Shown: positions 1-9,145, numbered from the stretch's first letter. The stretch is DNA of 45,210 nucleotides from Deltaproteobacteria bacterium (GCA_016792625.1 JAEUKK010000140.1:1-45210); one strand, 5' to 3'. Numbers and translations: made by a program. Notes: generated by a model from the letters alone, not told the origin.

Positions 1-1
1 G

Positions 2-643
2 CTGATGGGGGCCGGCCGCTCTGTCGCGAATGACGGCGACGATCCCGATGCTGGCGCGCCCAGCGGCGGCGGGCCCCGCAACGACGCCCCGGGGGCCGCC
101 CAGACCGATCTCCCCGGCGGCGAGGTTGACGCCCAGGCCGCCGCGCGGGCCGAGGCCGGCGCGCGCCTCGACACCCCGGAGACCCCTGAGGCCGGTGACC
201 GGCCGACCGAGACCGGCGCGCAGGGCAAGGGGGTCGAGTCGGGCGACGACGGGCCCCAAGTCCAAGATCTCGACGAGCGCGTCACCTGGGAGGCCCCCGG
301 CGCCCGACCCGGCGCGGGCGGCGCCAATGACGCGTCGGGCACCCAAAATGGCCGCGAGCAGGCCGATGCCACCGCCACGACCCCCGAAGAGCAGCTCTTG
401 TGGAGCCAACGTTTGGCCGGCGACGGCGGGGTCCAAGCCGCGACCGCCCGCGGCGCCGCCGCCCGCGGCCAAGCGGGGGACACGACCACCAGCGCGGGTG
501 ACGCGACGCAGACCGAGGCGTCTGCCGCACGCGCCCGGGTGCCCGCCCCGCGCCTCGCGTGGATCAGCGCGGCCCTCCAGCCTGATCCCGCGGCCCCATC
601 CGCACCGCCCGCGCCCACCCAAAGCGAAGAGGATCCCCCATGA
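2..643 (+). CDS. Low-complexity hypothetical protein, 5' end cut by window edge
   Basis: The reading frame is open from the first bases, so the true start probably lies upstream; an ATG at 5 exists but has no visible ribosome binding site. The protein is almost entirely Ala, Gly, Asp, Glu, Pro and Thr, with no predicted helix or membrane segment, so it looks like a disordered acidic tail or linker. Its TGA overlaps the ATG of the MoxR gene (ATGA at 640-643), which argues that this frame is the coding one and that it belongs to the same operon. A second open frame (30-659) over the same DNA is Arg/Pro-rich and is judged a shadow. No family is recognised. The downstream partners suggest a cell-envelope or periplasmic role, but that is inference only. 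Confidence 0.55.
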   Translation: MMGAGRSVANDGDDPDAGAPSGGGPRNDAPGAAQTDLPGGEVDAQAAARAEAGARLDTPETPEAGDRPTETGAQGKGVESGDDGPQVQDLDERVTWEAPGARPGAGGANDASGTQNGREQADATATTPEEQLLWSQRLAGDGGVQAATARGAAARGQAGDTTTSAGDATQTEASAARARVPAPRLAWISAALQPDPAAPSAPPAPTQSEEDPP

Positions 644-1632
644 GCACCGGCCCCGTTGACGCCGCGGCCCGCATCCGCGCCGCCCAGGAGCGCCTGGCCG
701 CCCTCGAGTCCGCCATGCGGGCGGCCTATATCGGCCAAGACGACGTGCTGCGCGGCGTCCTGCTGGCGCTGCTCTGTCGGGGCAACGTGCTGCTCGAGGG
801 TGCACCTGGCCTTGGAAAGACCGCACTGGTCAAGATCCTGAGCGAGGCTACCCACCTGCGCTTTCAGCGGATCCAGTTCACCCCCGACCTGATGCCCGCC
901 GACATCACGGGGGGCCCGACCCTGCTCCGCGGCGCGAACGGCGAGCCCGAGCTGCGCTTCCGCCCAGGGCCGATCTTTGCGAACATCGTGCTTGCCGACG
1001 AGATCAACCGGGGGACGCCCAAAACCCAGGCGGCGCTGCTCGAGGCGATGCAGGAGCAGGCGGTGACCATCGCTGGCGAACGCCACCTCCTCGAGGCGCC
1101 CTTCCAGGTCATCGCGACCCAAAACCCCATCGAGATGGAGGGCACCTACCCCCTGCCCGAAGCCCAGCTCGACCGCTTCCTGTTCAAGCTCGATGTGCCC
1201 TTCCCGAGCCTCGAGGTCCTCACCCGCATCGGCCTCGAGACCACCGGCGCACGGCCGCCCACGGTCAGCCGGGTGCTGGAGCGGGCCGACCTGTTGGACA
1301 TGCAGGCCCTCGTCCGCGAGATCGCCGTGGCGACCCCGCTGGCCGAAGAGGCGGCGCGCCTCGTGATGGCCACCCACCCCGGCCCGAAGGCCAAACAGGT
1401 GGTGCAGGCCGCCGTGCGCTACGGCGCCGGCCCCCGTGCGCTCCAGGCGCTCTTGCTCGCCGGGCGCGCACATGCGCTGCTCGCCGGGCGCCCCCATGTC
1501 GAGAGCGGCGACCTGCGCGCGGTCGCCCGCCCCGTGCTGCGGCACCGGGTCTTCTTGCGCTACGAGGCGGGCCTCGACGGGCTCACCGGAGACAGCGTCG
1601 TCGACGCTGTGCTCGGCGTGAACGGTGACTGA
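640..1632 (+). CDS. MoxR-family AAA+ ATPase
   Basis: A 330-residue MoxR ATPase, the usual length for the family. Walker A is GAPGLGKT (about 54-61), Walker B is LADEINR (118-124), and the family signature ATQNPIEMEGTYPLPEAQLDRF, which includes sensor 1, lies near 155-180. The C-terminal AAA lid follows. The ATG overlaps the upstream stop as ATGA, with GAGGA-like bases just before it. MoxR ATPases act as cytoplasmic chaperone-like motors that work with vWA-domain partners to mature enzyme complexes or envelope proteins. The next three genes encode a DUF58 protein, a BatA-type membrane protein and a vWA membrane protein, the classical partner set. Overlap with the DUF58 gene (1625-1632) implies coupled translation. 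Confidence 0.93.
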   Translation: MSTGPVDAAARIRAAQERLAALESAMRAAYIGQDDVLRGVLLALLCRGNVLLEGAPGLGKTALVKILSEATHLRFQRIQFTPDLMPADITGGPTLLRGANGEPELRFRPGPIFANIVLADEINRGTPKTQAALLEAMQEQAVTIAGERHLLEAPFQVIATQNPIEMEGTYPLPEAQLDRFLFKLDVPFPSLEVLTRIGLETTGARPPTVSRVLERADLLDMQALVREIAVATPLAEEAARLVMATHPGPKAKQVVQAAVRYGAGPRALQALLLAGRAHALLAGRPHVESGDLRAVARPVLRHRVFLRYEAGLDGLTGDSVVDAVLGVNGD

Positions 1633-2614
1633 GCGCGGCCGATGGGCGCGCCTATGGGGCCGGCTCTGGGGCCGGTCGGGCAAGGTCGCGCCCGGAGGGC
1701 GCCCCGCCCAAGGCACCCCAGCGCTGGGCGCACCGCCGCGCCCCGACCTCAACCTGCTGCCCGTCGTGCAGAGCCTGCGGGTGTGTGCGCCCGGCTTCGC
1801 CCTTGGGCAGGGCCAAGGCGAGCGCCGCGGCCCGGGGGCGGGCGCCGGGCTCGAGTTCGCAGAGCACCGGCCGTACCAACCGGGCGACGACCTGCGGCAC
1901 CTCGACCCGCACGCCTACCTGCGGCTCCAGCAGCTGCTGGTGCGCACCTTTCACGCCGACCGCGACCAGGAGCTCGTCATCGCGCTCGATCTGAGCGGGA
2001 GCATGGACGCCGGGCAGCCCCGCAAGCTCGACCACGGCGCCAGCGTCGCGCTCGGCCTCGCGGCAGCCGCGCTCAACGGCCGCGACACGCTCGATCTGCG
2101 CTTGGTCACCGCCACCCCAACGCGGCCCGTGCTCGGTCGCGACCGCAGCGCGCTCGGGCCCCTGGTGGCCGCGCTCAGCGCGGCGCGGCCCGGGGGCGAG
2201 GCGACCGTCGCCAGCGCCTTGGCGGGCCGCCGGCGCCGCGCCGACCGGGCCGTGCTCATCAGCGACGTGCTGCTCGAGGACGCCCCGCTGCTCGACGCAT
2301 TGCGCGCGCTTCGCGCCGCCGGCGAGCGGCCCTTGCTTGTGCACGTGCTCGCGCCCGAGGACCTCGACCCCGGCCGCGAGGGCCTGCTGCCCGACGGTGA
2401 GAACGAGCTCATCGACGCCGAGTCCGGCGAACGGCTGCGCGCCGGCGTCGACCGTCGGCTGCGGGAGGCATGGGCCGCCGAGGCGCGGGCCTGGCTCGAC
2501 CGGGTGGAGCGAAGCTGCCAGCTGATCGGGGTCCAGCGGGTGTGCACCGGCACGCGCACACCGCTGCCCGCGTTCTTCTCATCGACCCTGCGCCGCGCAG
2601 GGTTGCTCCAGTGA
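1625..2614 (+). CDS. DUF58 domain protein, partner of MoxR
   Basis: A 329-residue DUF58 protein. The conserved core is visible around residues 75-105: FAEHRPYQPGDDLRHLDPHA, then a short helix and an Arg leading into a vWA-like strand, VIALDLSGSMD (about 116-128), which keeps the DxSxS metal-site pattern. The N-terminal 40 residues are basic and Pro-rich. Translation starts at a GTG inside the end of the MoxR gene, eight bases before its stop codon closes. DUF58 proteins nearly always sit next to MoxR ATPases and are thought to bind the motor or its client; no catalytic activity is known. The adjacent BatA-like gene begins seven bases downstream, so the order is typical of Bat operons. Confidence 0.88.
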   Translation: MTERGRWARLWGRLWGRSGKVAPGGRPAQGTPALGAPPRPDLNLLPVVQSLRVCAPGFALGQGQGERRGPGAGAGLEFAEHRPYQPGDDLRHLDPHAYLRLQQLLVRTFHADRDQELVIALDLSGSMDAGQPRKLDHGASVALGLAAAALNGRDTLDLRLVTATPTRPVLGRDRSALGPLVAALSAARPGGEATVASALAGRRRRADRAVLISDVLLEDAPLLDALRALRAAGERPLLVHVLAPEDLDPGREGLLPDGENELIDAESGERLRAGVDRRLREAWAAEARAWLDRVERSCQLIGVQRVCTGTRTPLPAFFSSTLRRAGLLQ

Positions 2615-2621
2615 GGCGGCG

Positions 2622-4211
2622 ATGACCTGGGCTTGGCTCAGCCTGCTGCTCGCGGCGGCGCCGATCATCGCGCTCTGGCTGCGCAGCCCACCACCGCGGG
2701 CGGTGCGCGTCTCCAGCCTCCTGCTCGCGCGCGCGCTCGCCCGTGCGAACGCACGACGGGCGCGCCCCCCCTTGGCTGCGCTGGTCGAGCTTGCCTTGGT
2801 GCTCGGTGCGCTCGGCCTCTGCGCGGTCGCGCTGGCCCGGCACGCCGGGGCGGACGCATCCGCCCTGCGCCTGCTCCGGGTCGAAGGCGGGCCCAGCTCC
2901 GCGCCCGAGATCGTGGGCGATCTCAGCCTCGTCGACCTGCAGGTCGAGCTGGGCCTCGTTCAGCGGGCGGACGGGCAGGTCGCCGTCGAGGCCGCGCTGC
3001 AGCGCCCCGACGAGCTGATGGCCACCGGGGCCACGACGACCGCGAGCAGCCCGGCCGGCGCACCACCCAGCGCATGGGACCCAGTGCAGGCCGCCCTGCA
3101 CGAGGAGCGCGCGCTCGCCGCCCTCCGCGCGCAGTGTGCCGCGGCGCCCGGAACGCCGTGGGCGGCGGTGGATCCGACCGCAGCGGCGATGCTCCGCGCG
3201 GCGAGCTGCCTGCAGGCCTCCGGCGCTGCGCCCCGCGACGCGCCGCCTCTGCGCCTCAGCGCCCGGCGGACCGACGCGCTGGGCGCGCTGGAGCTGGCGG
3301 TGAGCGGCTCCACCGAAGACCCACCGACCCTCCGACTCGACGAGGGGCCGACCCTCCCCGTGCCCTTGTCTGCAGCCGGCGCGTCCGCCGTGGGCTGGGC
3401 GCAGCTGCGATGGGACCAGGCCGCTCCAGCGGTGATCCACCTCGAGGGCGGCGGGTCCGATGCGGCGGCCCTGCCCGCGCCGCCGCCCCGGAGGGTCCGG
3501 GTCGGCCTGTGGACCACGGCCCCCGCCGGCGCGCTCGCCCGCGCCCTGCGCGCCCACCCGGCGGTGGAGCTGGAGCTGCTCGGGCCGGGCGCGCCCGCGC
3601 CGGCCGCGGTGGAGCTCGCGCTCCTCGCCGCCGCCCCGCCGGTCCCGCTCCCGCCAAACATCGCCGTGATCGCTGCGCTGGGCGTCGATCCTGCGCCGAT
3701 CAGCGCCACGTGGGCACCGATGGCTCCGACGACTCCGAGGGTCCAGCCTCGGCTAGGCGCACCGCACGCGCTGACCCGCTTTACGACGGCGGTCGCCGAA
3801 GAGGGCGCGCTCATCGATGGTCTCGACGGAGGGACCCTCCGGGCCCTGCGGCTGCCTGCAGGGGCCTCGGCCCTCTGGACGGGCCCCGGCGGGCCGACGC
3901 TCGGGGTTTGGGACGAGGCGGGTCAGACCCGGGTGGCGCTGGGCCTTGACCCGGAGCGCGCGGTGCGCGCCGGGCAGCTCCCCGTGCTGCACCTGCTCGC
4001 CAACCTCGTCGAGCTCGCTGGCGGGGCCCCGCCGGTCGCGCGTCTGAGTCCGACCCGCGCCGGCTGGTTCAGCCCGCCTTCCGGCGGCGCGGCGTCCCTC
4101 CTGCCGCCCAGCTCCGAGGCCGCGCCCGCTCCGCTGCTGTGGGCCGCCGCTGCAGCGCTCACCCTCCAGGCTGCGCTGCGCCGCGCGCTGCGCAGCCGAG
4201 GACGTCCATGA
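2622..4211 (+). CDS. BatA N-terminal-domain membrane protein
   Basis: A 529-residue membrane protein. Residues 1-21 form a hydrophobic helix followed by the short basic stretch and second helix (about 50-67, ending in a run of Leu/Ala) that characterise the BatA (aerotolerance regulator) N-terminal domain. The large middle part is Ala/Pro-rich and probably extracytoplasmic, and a last helix near 505-520 returns to the membrane. I see no DxSxS vWA motif in this protein; the vWA function is supplied by the next gene. The start ATG is preceded by GAGG. The stop overlaps the next ATG (ATGA at 4208-4211). Its role is probably to anchor the MoxR/vWA assembly in the membrane, by analogy with Bat operons. 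Confidence 0.8.
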   Translation: MTWAWLSLLLAAAPIIALWLRSPPPRAVRVSSLLLARALARANARRARPPLAALVELALVLGALGLCAVALARHAGADASALRLLRVEGGPSSAPEIVGDLSLVDLQVELGLVQRADGQVAVEAALQRPDELMATGATTTASSPAGAPPSAWDPVQAALHEERALAALRAQCAAAPGTPWAAVDPTAAAMLRAASCLQASGAAPRDAPPLRLSARRTDALGALELAVSGSTEDPPTLRLDEGPTLPVPLSAAGASAVGWAQLRWDQAAPAVIHLEGGGSDAAALPAPPPRRVRVGLWTTAPAGALARALRAHPAVELELLGPGAPAPAAVELALLAAAPPVPLPPNIAVIAALGVDPAPISATWAPMAPTTPRVQPRLGAPHALTRFTTAVAEEGALIDGLDGGTLRALRLPAGASALWTGPGGPTLGVWDEAGQTRVALGLDPERAVRAGQLPVLHLLANLVELAGGAPPVARLSPTRAGWFSPPSGGAASLLPPSSEAAPAPLLWAAAAALTLQAALRRALRSRGRP

Positions 4212-6724
4212 TCGAGCTGATGTCACCCGGATCGCTCGCCGTGGGGCTCGCGCTGACCCTCGCCGCGACGCTGCTCATGTCCGGCGCACCGGCCCGCGGC
4301 GCCCGCGCGCTGAGCCTTGGCATGCTCAGCCTCGCCCTCGGCGGACCGGTGCTCGGCTGGAGCAAGAACACCCTCCACCGCATCATCTTCGTCGACGCGC
4401 AGGACGCCCCTGCTCGGGAGGCGGCGGTCGCCCAGCTCGCGGCGCTCCAAGAGGAGGACCGCGGCGAGGGCACGCTGCACGTCATCACCGTGGACGCGCG
4501 CCCTGCGGTCTGGACAGGCCACGCGCCCGTGGCGCCCCCGGCCCTCGGCGCGCCGCGCTGGGCCGAAGCGCTCAGCCTGGCGGCCGCGCTGGCGCCCGCC
4601 ACTGGCGCGCTCGAGCTCGAGCGCTGGGGTCCAGCGGGCGCCGACCCCGATCCGGCGCTGCTGCCCCCCCAGCTGGCCGCGGCGGGCTTACGGAGCCGGG
4701 CCCTCACCGGGCCCGTCTCGACCAACGCCGACGCGCTCACCCTCCGCGGTGACCGGACGGCGCTGGCCGGGGGCACCCTAGAGGTCGAGCTCCGCCGAGA
4801 CGACGCCCAGCCTGCGACCCTTTGGCTTGTCGACGGCGCCGGGCTCGATTGGCCGCTTGGGGACGCGCCCCCTTCCTCGGGGGAGCGCGGGGTCGAGCTC
4901 GCCCTCCCCGCCCGCGCCACGGCCGGCCCAGCGCGGGTCGAGCTGCGGAGCGCCCTGGGCGTCACCGCGGGTCGCAGCCTGCTGCTCCGCACCCCTCCAA
5001 AGGTTTGGCTGCTCGCCGGTGATCCGGGGGAGGGCTCCGCGCTCCGACAGCGCCTCGAAGCAGAGGGCGCCCTGGTCGAGGCGCTCGATCCCCAAGCCGT
5101 CGAGGCCGGCGCTGCGCCGCGCGGGCCGGGGCTCGTGGTCCTCGGCGGGGTGAGCGCGGGGCGGCTGAGCGCCCAAGCGCAGCGGGCGCTGGCCACCTGG
5201 GTGGAGGGCGGCGGCCACCTCGTGGTGAGCGGCGGCGCCGAGGGCTGGGAGCGCGGCGGCTGGGCCGAGGCTGCCCTCGCCCCTGCGATCCCGCTACGCC
5301 CAGCCCCCGAGGGCGCCACCCTCGACCCCGCGGTCACGCTGATCGTCGTGCTGGACACCTCCGGATCGATGGCCCGCCAGGCCAACTTCGGGCCCTCGGA
5401 CGTCGCGGGGGCCGTCTCGGCGCGCATGACCGGGGGGCGCCCCGAGGGCTCCCGCATCCGCCTCGCCGCAGAAGGTGTGGTCCAGGCCATCGAGCGGCTC
5501 CGCGAAGACACAGACCAGATCGCTGTCCTCGGCGTCGACACCCAGGCGCGCTGGCACATCAGCCTGCGCGACCTGCGCGACAAAGCGGAGCTGCAGCGCC
5601 TCGCGCGGTCCTTGTCCTCCGGCGGCGGAGGTATCTACCTGACCACCGCGCTGGAGGCCGTGGAGCCGGTCGCCGCGCAGGCGACCACCCCCCTCCGTCA
5701 TGTGATCTTGTTCGCCGACGCTGGCGACGTGGGTGAGCAAACCCGGGCTGCGGGCCGCTCGGCCGACGAGCTCGTCGCAGGCCTCCGCCGCCGCGGCGTG
5801 ACCGTGTCGGTGGTGGGCATCGGAACCGCAGCCGACCGCGACGCAGCCTACCTTCGGCAGCTCGCTGTGATCGGTGGCGGGCAGGCCACCCTCGCCGAGG
5901 ACCCTCGCCGCCTCCCCGCCCTTTTCGCCCGCGAGACCGAGCGGCTGTTGAGCGCCGCGCCGCCCACCACGCTCCACCTCCCGGTGCGTGAGCGCCACTG
6001 GACGGCGGCGCTCGCGGGGGTCCAGCCCCAGGGCGCCCCACCCCTGCCCGGTCACCACAAGCTTGAGGCCCAGCGCGGCGCCACGGTCCATCTTGAGACC
6101 GACCGCGGCCCGGTCCTCGCCGGCTGGCGACAGGGCGCAGGCCAGGTCTGGGCGCTGGCCACCGACCTCGGCGGAACGACAGCGCGCCCGTGGTCGCGCT
6201 GGGAGGGCTGGGCGACGCTCTGGGTCAACCTCCTCCGACTGGCCGAGGGCGCCGGCCCGGGTGGGCCCCAAGCCCTGACGATCGAGGCCGACCCGCTCGC
6301 CGCCGACCGCCACCGCGTGCTGCTCATCGAGCGGGACGCGCTTGGGCAGAGCCGGGCACCCTTCTCTCGGACCCTCCGTGTCGAGCGCCTGCGCCCAGGT
6401 GCGCCGCCCGAGCTCTGGGCCGCCGCGCTCCCAATGACCCTCACGGCGCCGGGCGCCTGGGAGCTCAGCGCATTGTTGCCCGAGGACAGCGTGCTGCGGC
6501 TACTCCCCAGCGAACCCGATGGCAGCGACGGGACGGCGACCTTCTGGGTGAGCCCGCCCGCTCCGCCCGCCCCGCGCGCGCCCGGCGGAGACTGGACGCG
6601 CCCCGGGCGACCCCGCCCCGCCACGCCGCAGCGGATCCCCCTCTGGCCCGCCTTCGCCGCCGCAGGTGCGCTCGCCCTGATCGGAGACGCCTGGGCGCGC
6701 CGACGGTCTGAAGGGGCCAGCTGA
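4208..6724 (+). CDS. Membrane vWA protein with glutamine-amidotransferase-like fold (BatB-like)
   Basis: An 838-residue protein. I chose the ATG at 4208 because it overlaps the previous stop as ATGA; the frame remains open 69 bases further up but that extension is antisense-like and has no ribosome binding site. Two hydrophobic helices lie in the first 50 residues. Residues about 260-365 resemble the Rossmann-like amidotransferase fold seen in related vWA proteins (LVVLGGV, then a GGG-rich turn) without an evident Cys nucleophile. A vWA domain follows from about 376, with the metal site DTSGSMA and the later Thr and Asp strands. A single helix near 811-830 followed by Arg residues ends the protein. 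It is the likely vWA partner of the MoxR ATPase, exposed outside the cytoplasm. Confidence 0.85.
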   Translation: MIELMSPGSLAVGLALTLAATLLMSGAPARGARALSLGMLSLALGGPVLGWSKNTLHRIIFVDAQDAPAREAAVAQLAALQEEDRGEGTLHVITVDARPAVWTGHAPVAPPALGAPRWAEALSLAAALAPATGALELERWGPAGADPDPALLPPQLAAAGLRSRALTGPVSTNADALTLRGDRTALAGGTLEVELRRDDAQPATLWLVDGAGLDWPLGDAPPSSGERGVELALPARATAGPARVELRSALGVTAGRSLLLRTPPKVWLLAGDPGEGSALRQRLEAEGALVEALDPQAVEAGAAPRGPGLVVLGGVSAGRLSAQAQRALATWVEGGGHLVVSGGAEGWERGGWAEAALAPAIPLRPAPEGATLDPAVTLIVVLDTSGSMARQANFGPSDVAGAVSARMTGGRPEGSRIRLAAEGVVQAIERLREDTDQIAVLGVDTQARWHISLRDLRDKAELQRLARSLSSGGGGIYLTTALEAVEPVAAQATTPLRHVILFADAGDVGEQTRAAGRSADELVAGLRRRGVTVSVVGIGTAADRDAAYLRQLAVIGGGQATLAEDPRRLPALFARETERLLSAAPPTTLHLPVRERHWTAALAGVQPQGAPPLPGHHKLEAQRGATVHLETDRGPVLAGWRQGAGQVWALATDLGGTTARPWSRWEGWATLWVNLLRLAEGAGPGGPQALTIEADPLAADRHRVLLIERDALGQSRAPFSRTLRVERLRPGAPPELWAAALPMTLTAPGAWELSALLPEDSVLRLLPSEPDGSDGTATFWVSPPAPPAPRAPGGDWTRPGRPRPATPQRIPLWPAFAAAGALALIGDAWARRRSEGAS

Positions 6725-6758
6725 GCGCCCTTTGCCAGCTGCAGAGGCTCCGCTCAGC
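6720..6758. terminator. Inverted repeat between convergent genes, possible bidirectional terminator
   Basis: GCTGAGCG (6720-6727) and CGCTCAGC (6751-6758) form a perfect 8-bp inverted repeat around a 23-base loop. Each arm contains the stop codon of one of the two convergent genes. There is no T-tract on either side, so intrinsic termination is uncertain. Confidence 0.3.
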
Positions 6759-8064
6759 GCGCGCCGCCGCCGTCCGCCGCGCGGCCGACCGCAGCGGCGA
6801 GGCGGGCGAGCGCGGGCGCCTCCTCCACCTCGATGGGGCGGGCCCGCACGAGGACCTCGCCACCCCGCACGACGAGCAGGCGGGTTGGACGCAGGCGCAG
6901 CGCGTCGATCACGCCCTCACAGTCGAGCAGCACGAAGTCCGCCGGGGCCCCCACCACCGGGGCGCCGAGGCCAAGGTCCAGCGCCCGCGCCGGCCGCAGG
7001 GTCACCGCGGCGAAGGCCTCGTGCATGCCCTCCAATGAGGTCATCTGTGCGACGTGCAGGCCCATGTGGGCGACGTCGAGCATGTCGGCAGAGCCGAGGG
7101 CATACCACGGGTCCATCACACAATCCTGCCCGAACGCGACGTTCACCCCTCGGGTGAGCAGCTCAGGCACGCGGGTCATCCCGCGACGACGCGGGTAGCT
7201 GTCGTAGCGCCCCTGGAGGGTGATGTTGATGAGCGGGTTGGCCACCACGTGCAGCTGCGCCTCGGCCATCAGGCTCATCAGCTTGTCGGCGTAGCTGTTG
7301 TCCATCGAGTGCAGGCTGGTCAGGTGCGAGCCGGTCACCCTGCCCTGCATCCCCAGGCGAACCGTCTCTTCCGCCAACACCTCAACCTGTCGGCTCTGTG
7401 GGTCGTCATTCTCATCGCAGTGCATGTCCACACGAAGGCCACGGTCGGCCGCGAGGCGCATCAGCCGCCGCGTCGCCTCGGCCCCAGCCGCGGCGGTCCG
7501 CTCGAAGTGCGGGATCCCCCCGACCACATCGACGCCGAGATCGAGGGCCTCCTCGAGCTGGGCTGCCGCGCCCGGGTCGCGGAGGTAGCCGTCCTGTGGG
7601 AAAGCAACGAGCTGGAGGTCGATCAGCCCGCGCAGCTCTGCGCGGACGGCGAGCAGGGCGCGCACCGCGGTCAGCCGCGGGTCGCAGACGTCCACGTGGC
7701 TGCGAATGGCGAGGATGCCCTTCTGGACGGCCTGGTGGCAGTAGCGCCGCGCGCGGGCGGCGATCTCCTCGATGTCGAGGGTGGGCTTGAGCTCACCCCA
7801 GAGCGCGATGCCCTCGAGCAGCGTGCCGCTGCGGTTCATCCGCGGCCGACCGAGCGTGAGGGCGGAGTCCAAATGGAAGTGGGCGTCGACGAAGGGCGCG
7901 CTCAGCAGGCGCCCGCCGCCGTTCTCTTCGAGGCGGCCCCGCATGGGGAGCGCGTGCCCGACCGCCACGACCCGCCCGGCCTCGACGGCCACGTCTACCC
8001 GCGCGGGCCCGTCGACCAGGCGCACGTCCCGGACCACGAGCTGAACAACGCCGCCGTGGGACAT
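6754..8064 (-). CDS. Cytosine-deaminase-like amidohydrolase (CodA family) with altered active site
   Basis: A 436-residue metal-dependent hydrolase that aligns along its length with E. coli CodA as I remember that sequence. Shared features: HFH (H62, H64), FPQDG (Q157), IPHFERT, HCDEND (H215, E218), a His at 247, and FGQDCVMDPWY. Numbering runs one ahead of CodA, so the metal ligands H62, H64, H215 and D314 and the proton shuttle E218 are all present. The residue matching CodA Asp314, which lines the substrate pocket, is Cys315, and the preceding His is Gln313. This suggests a substrate related to but not identical with cytosine (isocytosine, creatinine or a triazine are guesses). The ATG at 8064 has GAGGGGAGGGGAG before it and clears the upstream kinase stop by 16 bases; an earlier ATG at 8118 would overlap that gene. 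Confidence 0.88.
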   Translation of the reverse strand: MSHGGVVQLVVRDVRLVDGPARVDVAVEAGRVVAVGHALPMRGRLEENGGGRLLSAPFVDAHFHLDSALTLGRPRMNRSGTLLEGIALWGELKPTLDIEEIAARARRYCHQAVQKGILAIRSHVDVCDPRLTAVRALLAVRAELRGLIDLQLVAFPQDGYLRDPGAAAQLEEALDLGVDVVGGIPHFERTAAAGAEATRRLMRLAADRGLRVDMHCDENDDPQSRQVEVLAEETVRLGMQGRVTGSHLTSLHSMDNSYADKLMSLMAEAQLHVVANPLINITLQGRYDSYPRRRGMTRVPELLTRGVNVAFGQDCVMDPWYALGSADMLDVAHMGLHVAQMTSLEGMHEAFAAVTLRPARALDLGLGAPVVGAPADFVLLDCEGVIDALRLRPTRLLVVRGGEVLVRARPIEVEEAPALARLAAAVGRAADGGGAR

Positions 8065-8080
8065 CTCCCCTCCCCTCGCG

Positions 8081-9145
8081 CTAAGTGGGTGGCGCGTCAC
8101 CGCCTGCGATCCACACACGGAACGTGCTCCCGCGCTCCGGTCGGCTGCGCACCTCGACCTTGGCCTTCATGGCCTTGGCGAGGTGCTTCACGATGGCCAG
8201 CCCGAGGCCCGTGCCGCCCGCTGAGCGGGCCCGCCCCTTGTCCACCCGGTAGAAGCGCTCGAAGATGCGCTCGTGATGGATGGGGTCGATGCCGACGCCG
8301 TTGTCGACAATCTCAATGATCACGCCGTTGTGCCGCGGCCGCGCGCGGATGAGCACCAGGCCGCCGGCGTCGCTGTACTTGATCGCGTTGCTGACGAGGT
8401 TCCCGAGCAGGTGGTGCAGGGCGTCGGCGTGCCCGCGCACCCAGAGCCCCGGGCTGACGCTGCGCTCGAGCTGGATCTTGCGCTCGGCGGCTTGGGGCCC
8501 GTGCTTGTCGATGAGCTCTTCGACGATGGGCAGCAGCTGCAGCTCGGTCAGCGGCGGCGGGGTGTCCATCGCGTCGAGGCGCGCGAGGTGGAGCAGGTCA
8601 TCGAAAAGCGCGGTCAGCCGCCGGCCGTTGCGGAGGATGGTCTCGACCATGCCCACCGCTTCGGGGGCCAGCAGGGCCGGATCTTGGAGCAGGGTCTCGG
8701 CAAATCCGGCGATGGCCGTCGCGGGCGTACGCAGCTCGTGCGAGACATTCGCGACGAACTCCTGCCGGTACCGCTCAGCTTGCCGCAGACGGCTGACGTC
8801 CTGAAAGATGCACAGGCGACCGCCTCCGACACCGAAGGGCACCACCCGCACGAGCAAATCGCGGGTGCCGATGTGCAGCGGCAGCTCGCACTCGCCCTCG
8901 CGTCGGGGGTCGAGGGCCTCGGCGACCGCCGGCAGCGGGAGGGCGTCGAGCGGGGTGCGGCCGAGCGGGTCAGGGACGAGCGGCACCATTCGACCAAGCG
9001 CAGGGTTGCAGCCCCGAATTCGCCCCGACGCGTCGGTCACCAGCACACCATTGGGGCTCAAATCGAGCACCAGCTTGGCGAGCGCGGCGTCGGCCTCGGC
9101 CCCGGTGCCCACGGCGGCCGGGCCGCCCTCCGCCCCGGTGCTCAC
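8081..9145 (-). CDS. PhoR-like soluble sensor histidine kinase
   Basis: A 354-residue kinase. A PAS-like domain spans about 22-115, followed by the dimerisation/phosphoacceptor helix with the H-box SHELRTP (phosphorylated H136). In the ATPase domain are the N-box NLVSNAIKYS (N253), G1 box DNGVGID (281-287), F-box FERFYRVDKG and G2 box GTGLGLAIVK. There is no transmembrane segment or signal peptide, unlike typical PhoR, so the input must be cytoplasmic or come from a partner. The GTG start overlaps the response-regulator stop (GTGA at 9142-9145), which shows the two are translated together. The CodA-like amidohydrolase follows 16 bases after the stop and may share the transcript. Confidence 0.92.
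   Translation of the reverse strand: MSTGAEGGPAAVGTGAEADAALAKLVLDLSPNGVLVTDASGRIRGCNPALGRMVPLVPDPLGRTPLDALPLPAVAEALDPRREGECELPLHIGTRDLLVRVVPFGVGGGRLCIFQDVSRLRQAERYRQEFVANVSHELRTPATAIAGFAETLLQDPALLAPEAVGMVETILRNGRRLTALFDDLLHLARLDAMDTPPPLTELQLLPIVEELIDKHGPQAAERKIQLERSVSPGLWVRGHADALHHLLGNLVSNAIKYSDAGGLVLIRARPRHNGVIIEIVDNGVGIDPIHHERIFERFYRVDKGRARSAGGTGLGLAIVKHLAKAMKAKVEVRSRPERGSTFRVWIAGGDAPPT

Noticed and set aside
30..659. A 209-residue frame overlapping the first gene
   Set aside because: It is Arg/Pro/Ser-rich, typical of an off-frame shadow in this GC-biased DNA, and lacks the ATGA junction with MoxR that the other frame has.
7054..8319. A 421-residue plus-strand frame opposite the amidohydrolase and kinase
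   Set aside because: It is an antisense shadow; the minus strand shows a complete CodA-type set of motifs.
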